DNA of 64,000 bases from the IMG/VR virus record IMGVR_UViG_3300047510_001118, positions 62,001 to 126,000 of that record; one strand, written 5' to 3'. Below are positions 49,626-55,042 of this stretch, piece by piece (the first letter of the stretch is position 1; the number at the start of each line of letters is the position of its first letter). Source of the DNA: a virus. The notes beneath the pieces are model-generated. The model had not been told where the DNA came from. It did no database searches and saw only the letters and a program-made list of their open reading frames with translations. The translations under genes and the position numbers were made by a program.

Positions 49626-49634
49626 GGAGCGAAT

Positions 49635-50258
49635 ATGCCTAATTGGTGCAATAACAGAGTGGTGATCAGCCACGAAGACTCAAGCAAGATGGAAGCCTTG
49701 GTAGAGGCTATCAAAGATGGTAAGTTCTGTAATCATGTGATTCCTGTGCCCGAAAGTCTACATATCGTAGCAGGCTCTGTAGGTGACCCTGATGAGCAGA
49801 AGAAGCTCGAAGAGGACACAGCCCGTAACCTAGAAGTCCACGGCTATGGCAACTGGTATGACTTCTGTGTGAATCGCTGGGGAACCAAGTGGGATGTAGA
49901 CCCTTACGATCCTACAGATGTTAAGGTTGAGAACAACACCATTGAGTTTGGTTTTGATTCAGCCTGGGCACCACCCGTGGGAGTCTACGATGAACTAGTG
50001 AATCAGGGCTTCGAAGTAGAGGCAACTTACTACGAGCCAGGCATGGCCTTTGTGGGTCGTTGGCATAATGGCTATGATGACTGCGTTGAGTTCGGCGGTG
50101 AGACCTCTGCGACTGTGCGTGATGTCATCGGAGAAGAGCTAGATGATGAGTATGGTATCTCAGAGACCATGGCTGAATACGAAGAGATGGACAAGGACGA
50201 AACTACCCAGTGGTATGAAGAGGGTGTGGAATCCAAAGGTTTAGAGCCACACAAATAA
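49635..50258 (+). CDS. YubB/DUF1281-type ferredoxin-like protein (207 aa)
   Basis: MPNWCNNRVVI, YDFCVNRWGTKWD, FDSAWAPPVGVYDEL and ATYYEPGMAFVGRW are in the order of the YubB ferredoxin-like/Api92 family, common in plasmids and phages, function unknown. Ribosome site AAGGAGCGAAT. Confidence 0.83.
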   Translation: MPNWCNNRVVISHEDSSKMEALVEAIKDGKFCNHVIPVPESLHIVAGSVGDPDEQKKLEEDTARNLEVHGYGNWYDFCVNRWGTKWDVDPYDPTDVKVENNTIEFGFDSAWAPPVGVYDELVNQGFEVEATYYEPGMAFVGRWHNGYDDCVEFGGETSATVRDVIGEELDDEYGISETMAEYEEMDKDETTQWYEEGVESKGLEPHK

Positions 50259-50259
50259 C

Positions 50260-50310
50260 AGCCACTAGGCCCTGCAACACGCCTGGGCACTTCGCTGGTG
50301 TGGCTTTTTT
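50260..50310 (+). terminator. terminator with long-arm stem
   Basis: AGCCAC (50260) pairs with GTGGCT (50300-50305) followed by six T; an alternative pairing uses AGCCACAC at 50245 inside the gene's end. Confidence 0.62.
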
Positions 50311-50321
50311 ACAACAGGAAT

Positions 50322-50345
50322 ACCCTACTTAACCGTAGGGTTTTT
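50322..50345 (+). terminator. rho-independent terminator
   Basis: ACCCTAC, TTAACC loop, GTAGGGT, then five T. Second stop in tandem, isolating the next promoter. Confidence 0.78.
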
Positions 50346-50356
50346 CTGCTTTTTGG

Positions 50357-50385
50357 TTGACGGTTTGGGTGGCCCCTGCTATACT
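50357..50385 (+). promoter_or_regulatory. sigma70 promoter
   Basis: TTGACG 50357-50362, TATACT 50380-50385, 17 bases. The spacer GTTTGGGTGGCCCCTGC resembles that of 52236. Confidence 0.8.
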
Positions 50386-50412
50386 ATAGAAACTGTAACA
50401 AAGGAGCGAGCA

Positions 50413-50565
50413 ATGCTGACACTGAAAGACGCTAAGAAACTGTGTGGGATGGATCCGCGCACTACGGCACGTTGGTATGCGCAGGGCTACTATATGAAGG
50501 CTGACGGACGCTGGTACATTACTGTAGGCGGTGTAGAGTATGTGAAATACTACACCGGAAACTAG
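50413..50565 (+). CDS. small MerR-like HTH protein (50 aa)
   Basis: LTLKDAKKLCGMDPRTTARWYAQG reads as a helix-turn-helix of the excisionase/MerR type, then a wing (WYITVGGVEYVKYY). A candidate DNA-binding regulator. ATG 50413 after AAGGAGCGAGCA. Confidence 0.75.
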   Translation: MLTLKDAKKLCGMDPRTTARWYAQGYYMKADGRWYITVGGVEYVKYYTGN

Positions 50566-50574
50566 GGTTTTTGG

Positions 50575-50604
50575 TTGACAACCGGTAGTGACCGGTGCTA
50601 TAAT
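50575..50604 (+). promoter_or_regulatory. sigma70 promoter with operator, leaderless
   Basis: TTGACA 50575-50580, TATAAT 50599-50604, 18 bases, CGGTAGTGACCG at 50583-50594. ATG 50611 starts after six bases. Confidence 0.84.
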
Positions 50605-50610
50605 ATGAAC

Positions 50611-50829
50611 ATGAACTTAGAAACTATCGCCAAACACACAGCCCTGTTCTTTACCCTAGTAGGGGCCCTATTCACAGCACTAGCCTGGGATCCCATGAAC
50701 ATCCTGTTCTTGAACTTGGGCAGTCTGCTGTATCTCTTTTGGGCCTACAGGGTTAGGGATTGGAATCTCGTAGCAGTCAATGCAGGACTGTTGACAATCT
50801 ATGTGATTGGCGCTATAATTAGACTATGA
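50611..50829 (+). CDS. small phage membrane protein (72 aa)
   Basis: Three membrane spans. ATG 50611 is preferred over 50605, which would lie within three bases of the -10. Operator-controlled. Unknown. Confidence 0.75.
   Translation: MNLETIAKHTALFFTLVGALFTALAWDPMNILFLNLGSLLYLFWAYRVRDWNLVAVNAGLLTIYVIGAIIRL
50791..50819 (+). promoter_or_regulatory. sigma70 promoter, leaderless
   Basis: TTGACA 50791-50796, TATAAT 50814-50819, 17 bases, inside the previous gene; six bases to ATG 50826. Confidence 0.8.
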
Positions 50830-50972
50830 TGAAACTTCAAGTAAAGATTCCCCAAAAGACTCGTGCACATCGTGTGCTTTGGGACAGAGACTTGCCTTTT
50901 CGTCCAAAAACGGAACAGAGCAAGACACAGTATCGCCGCAAGGCTAAACATCCTAACAAGGAGATTGCATAA
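50826..50972 (+). CDS. small basic phage protein (48 aa)
   Basis: Very basic (KIPQKTRAHRVLWDRDLPFR, YRRKAKHPNK). Likely nucleic-acid binding; unknown. Four-base overlap with the previous gene. Confidence 0.72.
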   Translation: MMKLQVKIPQKTRAHRVLWDRDLPFRPKTEQSKTQYRRKAKHPNKEIA

Positions 50973-51154
50973 TGAAAGAAGGCTTCATGTTTGTCACTGG
51001 ACTCTTGCTGACGCTGGGCGGAGTGGGTGGAATTGAGAACTCTATGACGGACAGCGAACTGCTCTCATCGCTTGCTGTTGCTGTTGTGGGCTTGGGAATC
51101 TTTGGTTGTTCTGCTCTGATGATTCAGCAGAAAGAATTGGACAACCAAATCTAA
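50972..51154 (+). CDS. small membrane protein (60 aa)
   Basis: TAATG coupling, two membrane spans, acidic loop between. Unknown. Confidence 0.72.
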   Translation: MKEGFMFVTGLLLTLGGVGGIENSMTDSELLSSLAVAVVGLGIFGCSALMIQQKELDNQI

Positions 51155-51162
51155 AATATTGG

Positions 51163-51191
51163 TTGACACCCAATCCAAACGGTGTTACAAT
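51163..51191 (+). promoter_or_regulatory. sigma70 promoter
   Basis: TTGACA 51163-51168, TACAAT 51186-51191, 17 bases. Confidence 0.8.
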
Positions 51192-51197
51192 ATGGAT

Positions 51198-51216
51198 ACA
51201 GTGAAAGGTTCACTGT
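51198..51216 (+). promoter_or_regulatory. 5'-end stabilising hairpin
   Basis: ACAGTGAA-AGG-TTCACTGT, a perfect 8-bp stem whose first base is the predicted +1. Such terminal hairpins protect mRNA from RppH/RNase E. Confidence 0.65.
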
Positions 51217-51249
51217 TAACTTTAGGCAACTATAGAAAGGCAACTTAAA

Positions 51250-51618
51250 ATGGCAACTAGTAAACTGTACAACGTGGTAGGTATCTCTACCCTCAATGGC
51301 GACGCCAAAGTTCGCTTCGCAAATGATGTGATGCGCATCAAAGTGTTGGCTAAGAATGGTCACACTGACATCAATCTTGTAGAGCTTCCCTCTGCGATGT
51401 TGAAAACTGATGCAGCTCGCTTCTTGAGCAATCTCCCTGAGTTCCAAACTGCTGTGGCCAAGGCTGCTGTAGCAGAGTACCTTGACAAGAACGATCGTGC
51501 TCCTAAGGCACGTGTCGAAGTCAAGACTGCGGTGAAGAAAGCCGTTGAGACCAAGCCCGCAAAGGCCAAGGCTCCACGTGTGACTACTCCTGCTGAGGAC
51601 GAAGACGCACCCTTCTAA
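51250..51618 (+). CDS. conserved phage protein with SSB-like C-terminal tip (122 aa)
   Basis: Residues 1-80 (TSKLYNVVGISTLNGDAKVRFANDVMRIKVLAKNGHTD is broken here only by reading order) are a known phage family of unknown role. Residues 85-115 are an Ala/Lys/Pro linker and the end is EDEDAPF, like the acidic -DDxPF tip with which bacterial SSB recruits partner enzymes. Confidence 0.78.
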   Translation: MATSKLYNVVGISTLNGDAKVRFANDVMRIKVLAKNGHTDINLVELPSAMLKTDAARFLSNLPEFQTAVAKAAVAEYLDKNDRAPKARVEVKTAVKKAVETKPAKAKAPRVTTPAEDEDAPF

Positions 51619-51636
51619 GGTAGGGATCAAAAGCGG

Positions 51637-51665
51637 TTGACAACAGCCGCTTTTGGTGCTATACT
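51637..51665 (+). promoter_or_regulatory. sigma70 promoter within inverted repeat
   Basis: TTGACA 51637-51642, TATACT 51660-51665, 17 bases. AAAAGCGG ... CCGCTTTT (8-bp arms) brackets the -35; a second kind of operator, or a terminator stem for the gene upstream. Confidence 0.78.
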
Positions 51666-51689
51666 TTAACAAATAGTAAGGAGCGTGAG

Positions 51690-51824
51690 ATGGAACTTAT
51701 TCTAGCATTCGTAGCAGGACTCATCGTAATGGATCTTCTCTGGGCTTGGCGCATGGGCATTCCCCAAATGCTTTGGGCTCGTTGGAAGTATCGTAAATCT
51801 CTCAAAGATCAGGAGCAATCATGA
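51690..51824 (+). CDS. small membrane-anchored protein (44 aa)
   Basis: Ribosome site AAGGAGCGTGAG. N-terminal span then basic tail. ATGA overlap with the next gene. Confidence 0.72.
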   Translation: MELILAFVAGLIVMDLLWAWRMGIPQMLWARWKYRKSLKDQEQS

Positions 51825-51949
51825 CCAGTCATATCATAGCATTCATCGCAGGTGTCGTAGTGGCCACAGTAGGTTTCACAGGCGTGGCTCAGATCGCAGA
51901 CTCAGGCATCCAGAAGGTTCAGGCAATATCAAAAGAAGCGGCTAAGTAA
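51821..51949 (+). CDS. small membrane protein (42 aa)
   Basis: One membrane span (IIAFIAGVVVATVGFTG), acidic-basic tail. Partner of the previous gene by overlap. Confidence 0.7.
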   Translation: MTSHIIAFIAGVVVATVGFTGVAQIADSGIQKVQAISKEAAK

Positions 51950-51956
51950 TCAACCT

Positions 51957-52034
51957 GGGCCTCTAGCTCATGTTGGTTAGAGCAGTGGACTCATAATCCA
52001 TTGGTGCGGAGTTCGACTCTCCGGGGGCCCACCA
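51957..52034 (+). tRNA. tRNA-Met or tRNA-Ile2 (anticodon CAT)
   Basis: Acceptor GGGCCTC/GGGGCCC, D stem GCTC/GAGC, anticodon loop CTCATAA, T arm CGGAG/CTCCG, CCA encoded at 52032-52034. CAU is elongator Met unless modified to lysidine for Ile. Confidence 0.9.
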
Positions 52035-52038
52035 GATC

Positions 52039-52123
52039 GCGACTGTGGTGAAATCGGTAGACACAAGAGACTTAAAATCTCTCGCTGCAAGGCGTGCCAG
52101 TTCGATTCTGGCCAGTCGCACCA
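52039..52123 (+). tRNA. tRNA-Leu (anticodon TAA)
   Basis: Acceptor GCGACTG/CAGTCGC, anticodon stem AGAGA/TCTCT with loop CTTAAAA, long variable arm, TTCGATT loop, CCA encoded. Confidence 0.92.
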
Positions 52124-52129
52124 AACAAT

Positions 52130-52206
52130 CTGCCCGTAGCTCAACCGGATAGAGCAACGGCCTTCTAAGCCGTAGGTTGGGGGTTCGATTCCCTCCGGGC
52201 AGGCCA
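52130..52206 (+). tRNA. tRNA-Arg (anticodon TCT)
   Basis: Acceptor CTGCCCG/CGGGCAG, D stem GCTC/GAGC, anticodon stem ACGGC/GCCGT with loop CTTCTAA, G discriminator, CCA encoded. Confidence 0.92.
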
Positions 52207-52233
52207 GTGTTGCGAAAAAACAACACATTTTTT
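52207..52233 (+). terminator. terminator of the tRNA unit
   Basis: GTGTTG, CGAAAAAA loop, CAACAC, then ATTTTTT. Starts at the base after the last CCA. Confidence 0.75.
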
Positions 52234-52235
52234 GG

Positions 52236-52264
52236 TTGACAATTTGGCTGACCCCTGCTATACT
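52236..52264 (+). promoter_or_regulatory. sigma70 promoter
   Basis: TTGACA 52236-52241, TATACT 52259-52264, 17 bases. Confidence 0.82.
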
Positions 52265-52294
52265 ATTGATACTGTGATAACGAAGGAGCGAATG

Positions 52295-52633
52295 ATGATA
52301 CTAGTAATCGACACACAATACATGGAAAACTACGGTGCCCACGATTGGGACGGCAAGGGCGAGTGCCCCCAGTACTGGAAGATGAAGGGCGGCAGTTCCT
52401 ACAAGATCACCGGCATTCCTTCCGGTGTAGACTTCCAGGCAGTCATCGAACAGGTGACCCCAGAGATCGAGCGTAGCAACGACTACTGCCGTGAATACAT
52501 CATCGGCACCCACAGTGAAGCAGATGACTACCTCTCTGAGTTTGAGAAGAGCCAACTGGACTACGAGGGTGAGATCCAGTTTCCGGAACCCACAATCCAG
52601 TACGGGTCTTTGGTTGACAAAGTCGCGGCTTGA
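52295..52633 (+). CDS. conserved phage protein (112 aa)
   Basis: MILVIDTQYMENYGAHDWDGKGECPQYWK, a marine-phage motif. ATG 52295 gives six bases after GGAG; 52292 would give three. Unknown function. Confidence 0.8.
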   Translation: MILVIDTQYMENYGAHDWDGKGECPQYWKMKGGSSYKITGIPSGVDFQAVIEQVTPEIERSNDYCREYIIGTHSEADDYLSEFEKSQLDYEGEIQFPEPTIQYGSLVDKVAA

Positions 52634-52642
52634 TCGTATACT
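52614..52642 (+). promoter_or_regulatory. sigma70 promoter
   Basis: TTGACA 52614-52619, TATACT 52637-52642, 17 bases. Confidence 0.82.
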
Positions 52643-52671
52643 ATTAAAACTGTAACTAAGGAGCGAACCAA

Positions 52672-53004
52672 ATGACAGACATCAAAACTATCGTAGATCA
52701 AGCAGTGGCCCTGGCTCAGGACGCTAGCCAGCAGTACTTCCAAAACACACTGAAAGGCCAGGATCAATTCGCCTGCGGCTTTGCCTGGGTTGATGTATAC
52801 GTAGAGCGTACCAATTCAAAAGAAGCCAAAGAGCTAATCGCTGCAGGCTTTAAGAAAGACTACAAGCCCAAGTGCTTGAGCATGTGGAACCCAGGCGGTA
52901 TCAACGTACAGAACATTGACACCAAAGAAGCGGGTGCTGATGCTATGGCTCGTTATCTACAGGCCCAGGGCTTCAAAGCCTACGCAGGCAGTCGATTAGA
53001 CTAA
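52672..53004 (+). CDS. conserved phage protein (110 aa)
   Basis: FACGFAWVDVYVERTNSKE..., PGGINVQNIDTKEAGADAMA, end AYAGSRLD; recalled as common in T4-like phages. Unknown. AAGGAGCGAACCAA precedes ATG. Confidence 0.8.
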   Translation: MTDIKTIVDQAVALAQDASQQYFQNTLKGQDQFACGFAWVDVYVERTNSKEAKELIAAGFKKDYKPKCLSMWNPGGINVQNIDTKEAGADAMARYLQAQGFKAYAGSRLD

Positions 53005-53007
53005 GTA

Positions 53008-53037
53008 TTGACAGCCCCCAGGGGGCTGTAGTATAAT
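53008..53037 (+). promoter_or_regulatory. sigma70 promoter with perfect palindrome in spacer
   Basis: TTGACA 53008-53013, TATAAT 53032-53037, 18 bases. CAGCCCCC-A-GGGGGCTG (53012-53028) fills the spacer: a third operator type. Confidence 0.8.
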
Positions 53038-53064
53038 TACATTTTTAACAGAGAAAGAGCGAAC

Positions 53065-53916
53065 ATGACTAATTTGGCAACTAAACCCGCAGGCTATCGT
53101 GTACTGAGTCTTGAGCAAGAAAGTCCTGCTCAAACACGTGAAACAGACGCAGAGATCATTGAACGCTTGCGTGAGCGTTTTGACATCCTTGATGACATGA
53201 CTCGTGCTGTAAAGAAAGGCGCTGTACGTGCAATGATCGTCAGTGGTGCTCCAGGCGTAGGTAAGAGCTTTGGTGTTGAGAAAGTTCTGGGCAAGCATGA
53301 TCTAATGGCCAATATCGCCAACGATGAAAAGCTCAAGAAGTACGAGATCGTCAAGGGTGCGATGTCAGCAATTGGCTTGTACTCAAAGCTCTATGAGTTC
53401 TCAGCAGAGAAGAACATCCTAGTGTTCGACGACTGTGACTCAGTACTGTTAGATGATCTTAGCCTTAACATTCTAAAGGCTGCTCTAGATACAAGTAAGA
53501 AGCGTACCATCCATTGGAACACTGACAGCAGACTGTTACGCAGTGAAGGTGTGCCCAATTCGTTTGAGTTCAAGGGTGGTGCTATCTTTATTACCAATAT
53601 CAACTTTCAGAACATCAAGAGCAAGAAGTTACAGGATCACTTGGCAGCTCTGGAAAGCCGTTGCCACTACATTGATCTAACCATACACACAGAGCGTGAG
53701 AAGATGTTGCGCATCAAACAGATCGTAGGCGATGGCATGCTCAACGAGTATGAGTTCTCAGAAGAGCAGACAGCAGAGCTTATTGGGTTTATTGACCTTA
53801 ACAAGAAGCGTCTACGCGAGCTGAGCCTGCGTACAGTACTAAAGACTGCAGACCTTATGCGCAGTTTCCCTGGGGACAAATGGCAGCGTGTAGCACAGAT
53901 CAGCCTAATGAAGTAA
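53065..53916 (+). CDS. AAA+ ATPase (283 aa)
   Basis: Walker A GAPGVGKS (61-68), Walker B ILVFDDCD (118-125), sensor-1 GGAIFITNINF, Arg finger-like LESRCHYIDL. Single AAA+ domain typical of a phage family whose target is unknown; a remodelling role in replication, transcription or takeover is likely. AAAGAGCGAAC precedes ATG. Confidence 0.87.
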   Translation: MTNLATKPAGYRVLSLEQESPAQTRETDAEIIERLRERFDILDDMTRAVKKGAVRAMIVSGAPGVGKSFGVEKVLGKHDLMANIANDEKLKKYEIVKGAMSAIGLYSKLYEFSAEKNILVFDDCDSVLLDDLSLNILKAALDTSKKRTIHWNTDSRLLRSEGVPNSFEFKGGAIFITNINFQNIKSKKLQDHLAALESRCHYIDLTIHTEREKMLRIKQIVGDGMLNEYEFSEEQTAELIGFIDLNKKRLRELSLRTVLKTADLMRSFPGDKWQRVAQISLMK

Positions 53917-53917
53917 C

Positions 53918-53966
53918 GCTAGTTCGCTCCTAGCCTTAGAGGATCCTTCGGGGTCCTCTTTTTTTA
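53918..53966 (+). ncRNA. candidate small RNA: anti-Shine-Dalgarno hairpin plus terminator
   Basis: GCTAG (53918-53922), loop TTCGCTC, CTAGC (53930-53934), then AGAGGATCC-TTCG-GGGTCCTCT and T-run (53938-53966). It starts one base after the AAA+ stop codon (53914-53916), so it is a 3'UTR element. Its loop is again the complement of GGAGCGAA. Confidence 0.65.
53938..53966 (+). terminator. rho-independent terminator with TTCG tetraloop
   Basis: Nine-base stem, stable TTCG loop, eight T. Ends the AAA+ unit. Confidence 0.9.
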
Positions 53967-54176
53967 TCAAAAATTTTTTCGTCGAGGAGGTTAGAAAAAA
54001 TCTTTTCGAAAAAAAATTCGGTGAGGGGTAGTAAAATAAAACTGTTGTAAAAAAACAACATAGTGGTAACAAATCACCAGGCCACCGAAAAAATACCCTA
54101 TACTTTAATTTTTTACGGTGCAGTTTTTTAAAACCAGAGTGGACCCATTCGGGCCAAGTTCCTCGCTATATACTGT

Positions 54177-54398
54177 ATGATCAGATTCCCCCAAGAAACT
54201 ATCCAAAAGATTGTTCAAACACTCGCAGCCATAACAGCCACAGGTTTTATTACCTTTACAGTAACGCACCTACATGCGCCATTGATATCCTGGCTGTTAT
54301 GGTTTACACATTGGATTGTTGCCATCCCCATAGCCTTAGGCACTGTGTTTTGGCTAGCACCCCTATACAGTCGGTGGCTTAAAAAACTGGTTGGATAA
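54177..54398 (+). CDS. DUF2798-like small membrane protein (73 aa)
   Basis: Two membrane spans, ITFTVTHLHAP between, and IPIALGTVFWLAPLY, resembling DUF2798. No good ribosome site; a TATACT ends two bases before ATG, so the start signal is odd. Confidence 0.68.
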   Translation: MIRFPQETIQKIVQTLAAITATGFITFTVTHLHAPLISWLLWFTHWIVAIPIALGTVFWLAPLYSRWLKKLVG

Positions 54399-54469
54399 GT
54401 ATATAAGTACTCCGCAAATTTTTTTTGCGGGCTATTTTTTAAAACCGGGCAGGACCCATTGGAGCAACT

Positions 54470-54748
54470 GTGGCAAAACGTAAATCTGCAACTGTAGACA
54501 TAGAAACAAACCTCCCCAACGACGACTTTTCAAAACTCACTGAAGACCAAACTCTGGATCTATTAGAACTAACGTTCACAGCACTGTGTCAACGCTTAGA
54601 GCAAGGTGGAGTAGACCCAGAACTGATCACTGGCACACTGTTTGGCATATTTGCTGATCGTATGGCTGAGCTAGGAGATCGTGAATCATTTGACTGTATG
54701 TTAGCCGAAGCCATCGAAACACCATGGCAGGACTATACTCTACACTAA
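54470..54748 (+). CDS. phage protein of unknown function (92 aa)
   Basis: GTG start at 54470, five bases after GGAG. Acidic, helical (LLELTFTALCQRLEQGG). Unknown. Confidence 0.75.
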   Translation: MAKRKSATVDIETNLPNDDFSKLTEDQTLDLLELTFTALCQRLEQGGVDPELITGTLFGIFADRMAELGDRESFDCMLAEAIETPWQDYTLH

Positions 54749-54869
54749 CGAGTTTCTGTACAGTCTTTTAATGATATTCACTATGTACTTTATGGTCATT
54801 TAGTCATATAATACTGATACATACTAATGCAATACCTAGTATGTTTTATCAACACAAAGGAGTATTATT
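54749..54869. other. short gap before pqqA
   Basis: TATAAT at 54807-54812 without a good -35 (TGTACT at 54785), then AACACAAAGGAG. Probable middle or weak promoter. Confidence 0.5.
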
Positions 54870-54941
54870 ATGTGGACCAAACCAACTGCAACTGAAATGC
54901 GTTACGGTTTTGAAGTAACCATGTACATCATGAACAGATAA
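54870..54941 (+). CDS. pqqA: PqqA, PQQ precursor peptide (23 aa)
   Basis: 23 residues, MWTKPTATEMRYGFEVTMYI plus MNR, the same length and frame as Klebsiella PqqA, with the Glu-15 and Tyr-19 (E-V-T-M-Y) that PqqE joins by a C-C bond to make pyrroloquinoline quinone. MW-K-P, R-x-G and the N-R end also fit. AAGGAG lies seven bases before ATG and a terminator follows, so it is a stand-alone expressed gene. No PqqB, C, D or E is in the window; host enzymes would have to process the peptide. Confidence 0.85.
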   Translation: MWTKPTATEMRYGFEVTMYIMNR

Positions 54942-54965
54942 TCTCTGTCACTGTGTATAAGGAAC

Positions 54966-54989
54966 AGCCCACATAATAGTGGGCTTTTT
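54966..54989 (+). terminator. rho-independent terminator after pqqA
   Basis: AGCCCAC, ATAATA loop, GTGGGCT, then five T. Confidence 0.83.
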
Positions 54990-55019
54990 CTTGGCTAAAA
55001 ATTTGTTTTTGACCGCTAC

Positions 55020-55032
55020 GCGGCTTCGCCGC
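55020..55032 (-). repeat. GCGGC-TTC-GCCGC hairpin between convergent units
   Basis: Lies within a repeated CCGCTACG pair (55013, 55029) just past the helicase stop on the minus strand. Similar to the 42308 hairpin. Not followed by a T-run on the minus strand. Confidence 0.5.
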
Positions 55033-55042
55033 TACGTGACTC

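Larger units (their letters stand above)
53917..54176. other. non-coding, A/T-rich gap
   Basis: Begins with an RNA hairpin and terminator, then A/T-rich sequence with TGTTG-(TA7)-CAACA (54043-54060) and several poly-A/T runs; ends with a TTTTTTAAAACC...GGACCCATT box. Confidence 0.6.

Noticed and set aside
51963-52228. Minus-strand frames of 83-87 codons across 51963-52228
   Set aside because: They lie on three well-folded tRNA genes, so they are antisense shadows.
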